Shown here: one piece after another, positions 6,679 to 14,501 of the stretch | How positions within the stretch are numbered: the stretch's first letter is position 1 | Layout of the letters: the number at the start of each line of letters is the position of its first letter | DNA from: JBIOUF01 sp044866695 | Lineage (GTDB): Bacteria > Actinomycetota > Actinomycetes > Propionibacteriales > Nocardioidaceae | Direction of reading: 5' to 3' | Length of the DNA stretch: 37,869 nucleotides | NCBI GenBank assembly: GCA_044866695.1 | Contig: JBIOUF010000267.1 | Span: forward strand, 1 to 37,869 | Translations under genes and position numbers: made by a program | Notes under the pieces: generated by a model | What the model saw: the letters and a program-made list of their open reading frames with translations, nothing else | The model's database searches: none | Told to the model about the DNA's origin: nothing

Positions 6679-8340
6679 TCAGGCGTTCGGTGCGTGGCTC
6701 TCAGGGTGTGGCCCCTGGTGCGGACCAGGCAAGAACCCCTGGTCGAACTCCTCGAGCTCGAGCTCCTCCGCGGAGCTCACCCCCTCCGGCAGCTCGATGG
6801 TGTGCTTCGGCCCGGTGAACCAGTGCCGCGCCGAGACGTACCACCATATCGTCAGTACGAGAAGAACGCCTCCGGTGAGGATCGGCGCGTAGTTGACGAA
6901 CTTCCAGGAGAAGTCGTCATTGCCGGGGACGCCTTGAGGCAGCGTCGGCATGATGAAGTAGACGGAGATGATGGCGATCTCGACGATGGCGACCGGTGCC
7001 ATCCACTTGTACTTGCTGCCGAGGGTCCACGAACCCGGCTGGAACCGGTCACCCATCCGCCACCGCAGCCAGATGGGGATGAGGAAGGCGAGGTACAGGC
7101 CGATGACACAGACGGAGACGACGGCGTAGAACGCCACGGGGACGATGATCGGCTCCTCGGGCGTCCCGACGTTCACCTCCGCCAGCGCCGGCAGCGTGAT
7201 GAGCATGGCGGTGAACGCCGAGACGAGCACGCCGTTGCGCGGGACCCGAGACGGAGTCAGCTTCGTCCACAACGCCGAGCCCGGCACCGCACCGTCGCGG
7301 CTGAACGCGAACAGCATTCTCGAGCAGCTGGTGAGGCAGGCCATGGAGCAGAAGAACTGGCCCACGCTGGCGATGAGCAGCACGGTCCCGGCCCAGCCCG
7401 AGGAGAGCGCCTGGTCGAAGATGACCGCGACACCGCCGCCGCCATCGGTCACGCCTTGCGGGTCCTGCACGGCGAACAGGAAGGCGAGCAGGAGGATCCA
7501 GCCGCCGATCGCGGAGTAGAAGATCGACTTCCACACGCCTTTGGCCGCGCTCTGGTCCGCGCCGTGCGTCTCCTCCGACAGGTGTGCCGAGGCGTCGAAG
7601 CCGGTGATCGTGTACTGGGTCAGCAGGAAGCCGAGCGGGAGCACGTAGAACCAGAAGCCGGCGCTGGAGGAGCTGCCGTCGAAGAAGCCCGAGTTGTTGA
7701 TCCGCTCGGTGAACACGAAGGACGCGCTCGCGTGCTTGTCCGGGATCAGCACCAGGATCAGCACGACCGCGAGCGCGCCGAACACGTGCCACCACACGGA
7801 GATGTTGTTGAGGATCGCCATCAGGTGCGCGCGGAAGATGTTCAGCAGTGTCACCAGGACCAGCACGACGACGAACAGCACGAAGACACGCCCGAGCGAG
7901 TAGCTCTCCGCCCACGACGAGCTGAACGTCTGGAACGTCAGGTCGAAGAAGGTCGCGCAGCCGTAGCTGACCGACGCCGTCACGGCCACGAGCCCGATCA
8001 GGTTCAGCCAACCGGTGTAGAAGCCGGCCCGCGCGGTGCCGAGCTTGGTCGCCCACCAGTAGATGCCGCCCGACGTCGGGAAGGCCGAGACGAGCTCGGA
8101 CAGGCAGAACCCGATGATCAAGATGAACGCGGAGATCAGCGGCCACCCGATGGCGATGGCGATGGGCCCACCGTTGTTCCACGCCTGCCCGAAGGTCGTG
8201 AAGCACCCGGCCAGGATGGAGATGATCGAGAACGAGATCGCGAAGTTGCTGAAGCCCGACCAGCTCCTCGAGAGCTCCTGCTTGTAGCCGAGCTGGGCCA
8301 GCCTCGCCTCGTCGTGTCCCAGCTTGCCGGTGTCGACCAT
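6679..8340 (-). CDS. APC-superfamily permease, probable ethanolamine importer
   Basis: 553 residues with about twelve predicted membrane segments, belonging to the amino acid/choline transporter branch of the APC superfamily. Typical features are FSNFAISFSIISILAGC in the first segment, the ELVSAFPTSGGIYWWA motif after segment 2, and GFDASAHLSEET in the middle. The C-terminus is cytoplasmic and acidic (EELELEEFDQG). The substrate cannot be read from the sequence. Its place as first gene of the eut operon, where other bacteria have EutH or Eat, makes ethanolamine the likely substrate, with choline or an amino acid as alternatives. ATG at 8340 has the ribosome site AGAGGAAG about seven bases upstream. 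The operon's control region is expected in the 450 bases upstream. Confidence 0.9.
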   Translation of the reverse strand: MVDTGKLGHDEARLAQLGYKQELSRSWSGFSNFAISFSIISILAGCFTTFGQAWNNGGPIAIAIGWPLISAFILIIGFCLSELVSAFPTSGGIYWWATKLGTARAGFYTGWLNLIGLVAVTASVSYGCATFFDLTFQTFSSSWAESYSLGRVFVLFVVVLVLVTLLNIFRAHLMAILNNISVWWHVFGALAVVLILVLIPDKHASASFVFTERINNSGFFDGSSSSAGFWFYVLPLGFLLTQYTITGFDASAHLSEETHGADQSAAKGVWKSIFYSAIGGWILLLAFLFAVQDPQGVTDGGGGVAVIFDQALSSGWAGTVLLIASVGQFFCSMACLTSCSRMLFAFSRDGAVPGSALWTKLTPSRVPRNGVLVSAFTAMLITLPALAEVNVGTPEEPIIVPVAFYAVVSVCVIGLYLAFLIPIWLRWRMGDRFQPGSWTLGSKYKWMAPVAIVEIAIISVYFIMPTLPQGVPGNDDFSWKFVNYAPILTGGVLLVLTIWWYVSARHWFTGPKHTIELPEGVSSAEELELEEFDQGFLPGPHQGPHPESHAPNA

Positions 8341-8479
8341 CGGTCGTCTTCCTCTCGTGCGCACAGCGGCCCCCGCAGCTAGTGCCTCCTGTGCAAGCAC
8401 CTTGACGGCCCCCGCCGCCCAGGCACGTACGTCGCGGCGTCCTCGTCGGTCGACGGGCCTCGGCCCGCCTTGCCTCCTC

Positions 8480-8504
8480 GCCCAGGCGCCGTACACGCCT
8501 GGGC
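8480..8504. promoter_or_regulatory. 25-bp operator-like palindrome upstream of the eut operon
   Basis: Perfect 9-bp arms (GCCCAGGCG at 8480-8488 and CGCCTGGGC at 8496-8504) are separated by seven bases. It lies 140 bases upstream of the permease start and downstream of the candidate -10 at 8548-8553 in the operon's direction. The size suits a dimeric regulator site or an RNA leader hairpin. No regulator gene is present in the window to pair with it. Confidence 0.4.
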
Positions 8505-8526
8505 CACGGCTACCGGTCAAGAACCT

Positions 8527-8546
8527 CTGACACGCGGCACTGACAC
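8527..8546. promoter_or_regulatory. direct repeat CTGACAC, 13-bp period
   Basis: Two identical copies of CTGACAC (8527-8533 and 8540-8546) are spaced by six bases. On the minus strand they fall just downstream of the TATAAG at 8548-8553, around the expected transcription start. An activator or repressor half-site pair is plausible but unproven. Confidence 0.35.
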
Positions 8547-8547
8547 C

Positions 8548-8553
8548 CTTATA
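8548..8553 (-). promoter_or_regulatory. candidate -10 (TATAAG) of the eut operon
   Basis: On the minus strand this hexamer is the most A/T-rich promoter-like site in the gap between the aldehyde dehydrogenase and the permease. A convincing -35 at 17 bp is not visible, which would fit an activator-dependent promoter. The message leader would be about 200 bases long. Confidence 0.3.
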
Positions 8554-8693
8554 GCGCACCCGAGAGTCCAGCGCACCGGCCGAAGGGCCCGGGCTGATCC
8601 TGGTCAGGCCTTGCCTGCACCTGGATCCACGCAGAGTCGTTGGGATGCGCCGACCAGGGCATCGCGACTGATGTGCGGGTCAGCACGTCGGGC

Positions 8694-8783
8694 GGGGAGG
8701 ATGCGACGGGTCGGCGGCCCCGAGCGGGGAGGATGCGACGGGTCGGCGGCCCCCTGCGGGGAGGATGCGACGGGTCGGCGGCG
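8694..8783. repeat. three-copy 32-bp tandem repeat in a 451-base intergenic gap
   Basis: Units begin at 8694, 8726 and 8758, an exact 32-bp period. The first 26 bases are identical in all three, and the first two also share a CCCC end followed by a variable triplet (GAG or CTG). At each junction CCCC plus triplet plus CGGGG can fold into a small hairpin. The array ends nine bases before the aldehyde dehydrogenase stop codon on the minus strand, so it forms that gene's 3' flank. The rest of the gap (8341-8693) has the regulatory candidates listed separately and no credible gene. Confidence 0.85.
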
Positions 8784-8791
8784 TGGGGGCG

Positions 8792-10249
8792 TCAGAACGG
8801 GTAGGGGGCGATGTCGGGGCGAACCGTGAGCCACTGCGTCTCGGTGAAGGCCGCGATGTTGGCGCTCGCCCCGCCGAAGCGGGCGCCGTTGCCGGAGGCG
8901 CCGACGCCCCCGAACGGAGCGTTGGCCTCGTCGGCGACGGTCTGCTCGTTGATGTGCACCTTGCCGGACTCCAGCCGGTCGGCCAGCCGCATCGCCTCGC
9001 CGACGTCGCCCAGGATCCCGACCGACAGCCCGTACTCCGAGGAGGCCACGAGCGAGGCGGCCTCGTCGGCGTCGCCGAACCGGAGGACCGGGGCGACCGG
9101 GCCGAAGATCTCGTCGGTCCAGGCCCGGTTGGTGGTGGTCACGTCGCCGAGAACCGTCGGTCGGTAGAACAGGCCCTCGTGGCTGCCGCCGGCGACCAGC
9201 CGCGCGCCCTCGAGCACCGACTGCTGCACGACGTCGTCCACGCGCTTGAGCTGGCCCTCGTCGATGAGCGGGCCGAGCGCGACCGGCTCGGTGGCGGGGT
9301 TCCCGACCGGGAGATGGGTCGCCTTCTCGCCGAGGGCCGCCAGGTACTCCTCGTACAGGCTGTCGTGCACCAGGTGCCGGCCGGTGGCCATGCAGATCTG
9401 GCCCTGGTGCAGGTACGACCCGAAGGCGCCGGCGGAGGCCGCCCCGGCGACGTCGGCGCCGGGCAGCACCACGAGTGCGTTGTTGCCACCGAGCTCGAGG
9501 TGCACGCGCTTGAGCAGCCGGGAGGCCGCCTCGCCGACCCTCCGCCCGGCGGCGGTCGAGCCGGTGAAGGAGACGACCCGGACCTCAGGTGCGGTCACCA
9601 GGGCCTCGCCCACGTCGCCGGCCCCGGGAAGCAGGCTGAGCAGCCCGCCGGGCAGCCCCGCCTCCTCGAAGACCCGGACCAGCGCGACTCCCCCGCAGAC
9701 CGCGGTGCGCGGGTCGGGCTTGAGCAGGACGGCGTTGCCGAGCGCGAGCGCCGGTGCGACGGAGCGGATCGAGAGGATGAGCGGGTAGTTGAACGGCGCG
9801 ATCACGCTCACGACGCCGGCCGGTCGCCGCCGCGCGAACGACCAGTGCTCCTCGCCCGAGGCCAGGACCTCCCCCTGCGGGTGTGAGGGCAGTCCGGCGG
9901 CCTCGAAGCACTCCTGTGCGGCGATGGTGGTCTCGACCGCGGCCTTGGCCGGGATGGAGCCGGCCTCGCGGACCAGCCAGGAGCCGACCTCGTCGGCGTA
10001 CCGCTCCCACAGCTCTCCGGCCCGGCGCAGCACGGCCGCGCGCTCGGCGGGCGGGGTGGCCGCCCACGCCGGCTGGGCCTTCGCGGCCGAGCCGGCGGCC
10101 GCGGCCACGTCTGCGGTCGACGCCAGGCCGAAGGCACCGAGGGTCTCCCCCGTGGCCGGCTCGACCACCGGCGCCGTGCCCCCGCCGGACCCGCGCCAGC
10201 CGTCGGCGAAGATCCGTCCGCGCCAGATGTCGGGTTCGAGCAGGCCCAT
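8792..10249 (-). CDS. NAD(P)-dependent aldehyde dehydrogenase, benzaldehyde dehydrogenase-like
   Basis: 485 residues of the classical non-acylating aldehyde dehydrogenase superfamily. Landmarks are SVIAPFNYPLILSIRS, the NAD-binding SFTGSTAAGR, the glutamate motif LELGGNNA, the catalytic cysteine in GQICMATGR and the late EIFGPVAPV. The pattern is closest to XylC/benzaldehyde dehydrogenase relatives, but substrate choice cannot be settled from sequence. The nearby eut operon makes an aldehyde, yet this enzyme has no encapsulation-like tail and its own gap and promoter region, so I infer it is separate. ATG 10249 is preceded by GGGAGG with six bases between. An upstream in-frame start at 10321 would add 24 unconserved residues. 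Confidence 0.9.
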   Translation of the reverse strand: MGLLEPDIWRGRIFADGWRGSGGGTAPVVEPATGETLGAFGLASTADVAAAAGSAAKAQPAWAATPPAERAAVLRRAGELWERYADEVGSWLVREAGSIPAKAAVETTIAAQECFEAAGLPSHPQGEVLASGEEHWSFARRRPAGVVSVIAPFNYPLILSIRSVAPALALGNAVLLKPDPRTAVCGGVALVRVFEEAGLPGGLLSLLPGAGDVGEALVTAPEVRVVSFTGSTAAGRRVGEAASRLLKRVHLELGGNNALVVLPGADVAGAASAGAFGSYLHQGQICMATGRHLVHDSLYEEYLAALGEKATHLPVGNPATEPVALGPLIDEGQLKRVDDVVQQSVLEGARLVAGGSHEGLFYRPTVLGDVTTTNRAWTDEIFGPVAPVLRFGDADEAASLVASSEYGLSVGILGDVGEAMRLADRLESGKVHINEQTVADEANAPFGGVGASGNGARFGGASANIAAFTETQWLTVRPDIAPYPF

Positions 10250-10425
10250 GACTGCCTCCCAGGTCGGGTACGTCGCGCGCACCGTGAGGAACGACGGAAC
10301 CCCCCGTGGTCTGATCCTCACCCTCTCGTCCCCCGCTGACCAGGGCCACGGTAGTGCTGGTAGGCCAGGTCAGGAGGGTTGCCCGCCGTGCTGCATGCCG
10401 TCGGGCGACGACGGCGTGCGAGCGG

Positions 10426-10431
10426 TAGCGT
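10426..10431 (+). promoter_or_regulatory. candidate -10 (TAGCGT) for the small gene at 10464
   Basis: The hexamer places a transcription start near 10439, giving a leader of about 25 bases that contains the ribosome site GGGAGG at 10453-10458, five bases before GTG 10464. The 214-base gap 10250-10463 otherwise shows no gene. Confidence 0.35.
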
Positions 10432-10463
10432 CGCCATGCAGGCGAGTCGCGCGGGAGGCGCCG

Positions 10464-10751
10464 GTGGACCAGGGGCTGGTCCTCCCAGCCGCGTGGCCGG
10501 AGCTGGCGCTGGTCCTCGGCGTGCTCGCCTACTTCGACCTTCGGGGCCGGCGCCGGCAGGTCCGGCTGCTCGGCTACGAACGCGAGCCGCGGCCCGCGCT
10601 GTTGCGCGCCGCGGTCCGGCGGCTGGCCGGTCAGGTCCTGGCCGTGGACCGGGCGGACGTGGCCGAGGAGTCCCCCCGAGCGCGTCCTCCTGCTGCGGGT
10701 GCGTCGCGGCGACCTGACCGATCACCGGCGGGCCTAGGGTGGGCGCCGTGA
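10464..10751 (+). CDS. small unrecognised protein, probably frameshifted at a C6 run
   Basis: As read, GTG 10464 gives 95 residues starting VDQGLVLPAAWPELALVLG, with a plausible body (YFDLRGRRRQVRLLGYERE) up to the run of six C at 10672-10677. After the run the read frame gives a low-complexity tail (RARPPAAGASRRPDRSPAG) that runs over the next gene's promoter and first codon. If one C is removed, the frame continues ERVLLLRVRRGDLTDHRRA and stops at TAG 10735-10737, just before the next gene. That ending is far more protein-like. This is either a sequencing error, a decayed gene or a slippage site. I do not recognise the family. The ribosome site is clear. Confidence 0.5.
   Translation: MDQGLVLPAAWPELALVLGVLAYFDLRGRRRQVRLLGYEREPRPALLRAAVRRLAGQVLAVDRADVAEESPRARPPAAGASRRPDRSPAGLGWAP
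10735..10740 (+). promoter_or_regulatory. leaderless -10 (TAGGGT) for the membrane gene at 10748
   Basis: TAGGGT is followed by exactly seven bases and then GTG 10748, the geometry of a leaderless actinobacterial promoter. No ribosome site precedes that GTG, which supports it over the alternative GTG at 10739. Confidence 0.55.
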
Positions 10752-11842
10752 CCGACGTGGACCGGGAGGAGCACAACCCGCCGCCCGAGTCCTGGTCGGA
10801 GCGCAACGCCTGGCTCCGGCGGCTGCTGGCACTGGCCGTCGTCGCCCTCGCGGTGTGGGCGATCGTCCAGCTGGTCGGCCGCATCGACTGGGCCGAGGTC
10901 ATGGACGCGCTGGGCCGGCTGGCCTGGTGGCAGCTGGTCGTGCTGTTCGGCATCCTCATGGTCCGACAGGTCCTCAACGCGATGCCGCTCGCGCTGTTCA
11001 TCCGGGGGCTGTCTCTGTACAAGGCCGTCGTCAACGACCTGGCCGCTCATCTCCTCGCCGTCGTCGCCCCACCGCCGGGCGATCTGGTGATGCGCATCGC
11101 GATGTTCGCGTCGTGGGGCGTCGACGCCTCCCGCGCGTTCGCCGGCACGGTGATGAACATGCTGGCCTTCTACACGATCCGGTTCGCGGCGCCCCTGGTC
11201 GGCTTCCTGCTGATGGCGGCCACGTTCCGCTACGACGGCACCCGCGCGCTCATCACGCTGGGCTGCACCGCCATCGCCGCGGCGATCGTCGCGGTGTCGT
11301 TCCTGGCCCTGCGCAGCGAGCCCTTCGCGGCCAGGACGGGCCGGGTCGCCGGCAGCCTCGCGGCCCGCGTGCGCCGCAGCGTGGACCCGGAGCAGTGGGA
11401 GCTGGCGATGGTGCGCTTCCGGGGCGACATGCAGGACACCTTCGCCCGCGGGTTCCCCACGTCGGCCTTCGGGCTGCTGGCCATGGTGCTGTCCGACGCG
11501 ACGATCCTGCTGCTCGCGCTCCGGTTCGTCGGAGTCGGAGCCGGCGACTGGCCGGCGGCGGAGCACTACGCGGCGTTCCTGACCTACTACCCGCTCACGC
11601 TGTTCCCGTTCATGGGCGTGGGCCTCCTGGACGCCGTCCTGCTCGGCGTCATCGGCGAGGTGGGCGGTGACGAGGTCGAGGCCGAGGCCGTGGCGGGCCT
11701 GGTCGTGTGGCGCGCGTTCACGCTGGCCGGGCCGGTGCTGCTGGGCTCCCTCAGCATGGCGCTGTGGCGGCACAGCGTCGCCGGCCGCGACGTCGAGCTG
11801 GCGCACCCCCATGAGCTGTACGAGCGCCAGCACGAGACCTGA
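10748..11842 (+). CDS. YbhN/UPF0104-type integral membrane protein (LPG-synthase transmembrane domain)
   Basis: 364 residues with about eight membrane segments, matching the lysylphosphatidylglycerol-synthase transmembrane family (flippase-like, UPF0104/YbhN). Supporting motifs are LFILMVRQVLNAMPLALFIRG-like early segments (positions 60-85), LLAVVAPPPGDLVMRIAMF in the region where the family has its conserved polar membrane motif, and LTYYPLTLFPFMGVGLLDAVLLG near the C-terminus. No soluble aminoacyl-transferase domain follows, so lipid aminoacylation is not predicted. Function is unknown beyond a role in membrane lipid or polyprenol handling inferred from the family. It is convergent with the SulP gene. 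Confidence 0.75.
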   Translation: MTDVDREEHNPPPESWSERNAWLRRLLALAVVALAVWAIVQLVGRIDWAEVMDALGRLAWWQLVVLFGILMVRQVLNAMPLALFIRGLSLYKAVVNDLAAHLLAVVAPPPGDLVMRIAMFASWGVDASRAFAGTVMNMLAFYTIRFAAPLVGFLLMAATFRYDGTRALITLGCTAIAAAIVAVSFLALRSEPFAARTGRVAGSLAARVRRSVDPEQWELAMVRFRGDMQDTFARGFPTSAFGLLAMVLSDATILLLALRFVGVGAGDWPAAEHYAAFLTYYPLTLFPFMGVGLLDAVLLGVIGEVGGDEVEAEAVAGLVVWRAFTLAGPVLLGSLSMALWRHSVAGRDVELAHPHELYERQHET

Positions 11843-11887
11843 GCACGGGCCGGGGTGGCGTCCTCGCCCTCCCGTCTCGGTGACCGT

Positions 11888-11901
11888 CGCCGGGACCGGC
11901 G
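11888..11901. terminator. small hairpin between convergent genes
   Basis: CGCCGG and CCGGCG arms with a two-base loop, in the 112-base gap between the membrane protein stop (11842) and the SulP stop (11955). It is short and lacks a T-run on either side, so a bidirectional terminator is only a suggestion. Confidence 0.25.
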
Positions 11902-11954
11902 GCCTGGTGGGCGAACCTTCCGGTCTCGCACGGAACCGCTGGCATCGCCCATCG

Positions 11955-13847
11955 TCAGTAGTCACGCCGCCGCGGCCGGTGCTCCGGCTCCTCGGGCGGC
12001 TCGGGACCGGGGTCCCCGGGGGCGATGCGCTCCTCCTGGGGGGCGCCGACGTCGAGGTCCTCCGGCGGCCGGTCCAGGTCCTCCGGCGGCAGCCAGTCGC
12101 TGTCGTAGATGCCTCCCACCATCGCGCCGTACTCCGTCAGGCCGTGCGCCTGCCTGGCCTCGCGGACGCCCTGGGAGATGCTGTGCCACAGGTGGTCCTC
12201 CCCGATCTCGGCGATCAGCCCGTGCCGCTTCAGCGCCTGGCGGACCGGCCACATGACCCGGACCAGGTAGAGGTCGACACCTCGGCCCTTCAGGGTGTGC
12301 AGCAGGTCGGCGAGGGCGTCGGCGCTGGTGGTGTCCATCTGGTTGGTGGCCTCCAGGTCCAGGACCAGGGCGCGCAGGCCCGGAGTCGCCTCCACCTCGG
12401 CCAGCACGGCGTCGAAGAGCGGTGCGGCGGTGACCCAGAAGACCGGCGTGGCGGCGCGGAGCACCAGGACGCCCGGGAACGTGGGCCGCTCCGCGTGGTG
12501 GTGCAGCCGACCCCAGGCGGCCTTCTCGCCGGGGACCTTGCCCATGGCGTCGACCCGCACCCGGCTGGACCGGTAGACCAGGCCGAGCACGGAGGCGGCG
12601 ATGGCGAGCAGCAGCCCGTTCAGCGGGCCGAACGCGAGCACGCCGACGGCGGCGAGGACGGCGGAGACGATGTCGTTGCGACGCAGCCGGGCGTACCGGC
12701 GCAGCGCCGGGAAGTCCATCAGCCTCCACACCGCGTTGACGACGATCGCGCTGAGCACCGCACGGGGCAGGTCGGCCAGCAGCTGTGCGACGGCGATGAT
12801 CACGAGGAGCGCGAGGGCCGCGGCGGCGAGGCCGGCCACCTGGGTGCGTCCGCGGGCCTCGACGACGGCGGCCGTCTTCGACAGGCTGCCGGCGACCCCG
12901 AGGCCGCCGAACAGCCCGCAGGCGACGTTGGCGGCGCCGGTGGCCAGCAGCTCCTGGTCGGCCTCCACCCGGTAGCCGCCCCGGCCGGCGAACAGCCGCG
13001 CGGCGCTGAGGCCTTCGGCGAGCCCGACCAGCGCCAGCGCGGCACCCGCGGCGAACAGCGAGGTGAGGTCGTCCAGGGCCACCGCAGGGAGACCCGGGGT
13101 GGGCAGCCCGCTCGGCACCGCGCCCACCACCTCGACGCCGTGCGACGACAGGTCCAGCGCGACCGAGGCGGTCAGCCCGCCGACCAGCACCACCAGCCCC
13201 CAGGGCACCTTCGGGGCGAAACGCTGCCCGGCGAACAGCACCAGGAGGGACGCCGTGGACACCGCCACCACCACGGGCACGGCCTGGCCGCGGGTCAGGC
13301 TCGCGCCCAGGGCGCTCACCCGCTCGACCACCTGGCCCTGGGGGGTGGGCACGCCGAGCAGATGCGGCACCTCGTTCAAGATGACCAGCAGGGTGAGCCC
13401 GAGGACGAAGCCGGTGACGATCGGCTTGGAGAGGAACTCCGCGGTCCAGCCGATCCCCAGGAACCCCGCGGCGACCAGCACCACCCCCGCGCCCAGCGCG
13501 AGGGCCGCGGTGTACGACGCCGCCTCCTTCGTCCCGGCCACCCCGAACGTGGCCAGGAAGGACCCGGACAGCACCGACACGGTCGACACCGGGCCCACCA
13601 CGAGCTGTCGCGACGACCCGAAGACCGCGTAGGCGACCAGCGCCACGGGGACCGAGTACAGGCCGGTCTGCACGGGGGCACCGGCGATGGCGGCGTAGCC
13701 GAGCGACTGCGGGACCGCGAGCGCCGCGACCACCGCGCCGGCGACCAGGTCGCCTCGAAGCCACTCCCGCCGGTACTGCGGCAGCCAGGTGACCACGGGA
13801 ACCCGGCGCCAGCGACCAGCGCCGGCCTCGGCGGCATGAGCGGTCAT
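11955..13847 (-). CDS. SulP-family anion transporter with STAS domain
   Basis: 630 residues. The membrane core (about residues 25-430) has the SulP hallmark region AVPQSLGYAAIAGAPVQTG near residue 45, then VVGPVSTVSVLSG and later SGLPTPGLPAVALDDL. A cytoplasmic STAS domain follows (about 450-560), with LVLDLEATNQMDTTSADAL as its phosphorylation-type loop. The C-terminal tail is acidic and proline-rich and repeats PPEDLD. Family members carry sulfate, bicarbonate (BicA) or dicarboxylates. Its start overlaps the stop of the preceding CMD-like gene (ATGA), which itself follows ppc by 28 bases, so bicarbonate supply to PEP carboxylase is an attractive inference. No carbonic anhydrase domain is fused. 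Confidence 0.9.
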   Translation of the reverse strand: MTAHAAEAGAGRWRRVPVVTWLPQYRREWLRGDLVAGAVVAALAVPQSLGYAAIAGAPVQTGLYSVPVALVAYAVFGSSRQLVVGPVSTVSVLSGSFLATFGVAGTKEAASYTAALALGAGVVLVAAGFLGIGWTAEFLSKPIVTGFVLGLTLLVILNEVPHLLGVPTPQGQVVERVSALGASLTRGQAVPVVVAVSTASLLVLFAGQRFAPKVPWGLVVLVGGLTASVALDLSSHGVEVVGAVPSGLPTPGLPAVALDDLTSLFAAGAALALVGLAEGLSAARLFAGRGGYRVEADQELLATGAANVACGLFGGLGVAGSLSKTAAVVEARGRTQVAGLAAAALALLVIIAVAQLLADLPRAVLSAIVVNAVWRLMDFPALRRYARLRRNDIVSAVLAAVGVLAFGPLNGLLLAIAASVLGLVYRSSRVRVDAMGKVPGEKAAWGRLHHHAERPTFPGVLVLRAATPVFWVTAAPLFDAVLAEVEATPGLRALVLDLEATNQMDTTSADALADLLHTLKGRGVDLYLVRVMWPVRQALKRHGLIAEIGEDHLWHSISQGVREARQAHGLTEYGAMVGGIYDSDWLPPEDLDRPPEDLDVGAPQEERIAPGDPGPEPPEEPEHRPRRRDY

Positions 13848-14473
13848 GAGGGCGCCGGCGGACGCCCGAACGTGACCGCGGCCCGGACCTCCTCGGCGAC
13901 GTCGAGGAGCGCCCGGTCGGGCCGGGCCCCCAGGGCGTCGTTGACCGTGGAGAAGGCGATGCGCAGCGCGACGTAGGCCGTGACCGCGAAGACCTGGTCG
14001 TCGGAGAAGCCGCCCTCGCGCAGCGCCTGGACATCGGCGGCGGTGGTGCCCGAGGGGTTGCCGGCGACCTTGCGGGCCCAGCGGGCGAGTGCCCGGTCCT
14101 GGTCGTCGGGGGGGTCGTCCCCGCGCAGCACCGTGGCCGCGAGGGCGGGCTCGGCAGCCCGGGACAGCTTGCCGCCCCACGCCAGCGCGCAGTAGGAGTC
14201 CCCGAGGGCCGCCGCGGTCGCGGTGACCAGGACACCGCGCTGCCGCATGCTCAGGCCACCGGCCTGGGCCATCGTCGCCACCAGCTCGGCGAACCGGTCG
14301 TTGGCCGCGGGGTGGTGCGCCCAGAGGTGGCTGAGGTTCATCACGTAGCCGTTGTCCGCACGGTCCCCGTCGTACAGGGCCCGGACCGCCTCCGTCGCCG
14401 GCGGCTCGTCCAGGAAGCCGGTGGCCGGCCCGTGCGCGTCATGGCCGGCTTCCTCCTGCGCCGGTGTCGCCAT
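13844..14473 (-). CDS. AhpD/carboxymuconolactone decarboxylase-like protein
   Basis: 209 residues, all-helical AhpD-like fold. The signature region is MRQRGVLVTATAAALGDSYCALAWGGKLS, where alkylhydroperoxidases have CxxC and a downstream histidine. Here only Cys95 is present, so the disulfide peroxidase mechanism of AhpD is not supported. The second half, DDQVFAVTAYVALRIAFSTVNDALG, is typical of the family (peroxidase-related proteins). The first 40 residues are a charged extension. The gene lies between ppc and the SulP transporter, overlapping the latter by four bases, and is probably co-transcribed with both. A role in that unit cannot be stated. Confidence 0.75.
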   Translation of the reverse strand: MATPAQEEAGHDAHGPATGFLDEPPATEAVRALYDGDRADNGYVMNLSHLWAHHPAANDRFAELVATMAQAGGLSMRQRGVLVTATAAALGDSYCALAWGGKLSRAAEPALAATVLRGDDPPDDQDRALARWARKVAGNPSGTTAADVQALREGGFSDDQVFAVTAYVALRIAFSTVNDALGARPDRALLDVAEEVRAAVTFGRPPAPS

Positions 14474-14501
14474 CTCGTCGGTCCCGTCTGTTGGGCGTGG
14501 G

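Noticed and set aside
8604..8834. 76-codon minus-strand frame across the 32-bp repeats
   Set aside because: It is made up of the repeat sequence, has no convincing ribosome site and overlaps the end of the aldehyde dehydrogenase gene.
8792..10249. Aldehyde dehydrogenase as part of the microcompartment
   Set aside because: It lacks an encapsulation-like helix, belongs to the non-acylating class and is separated from the operon by 451 bases containing repeats.
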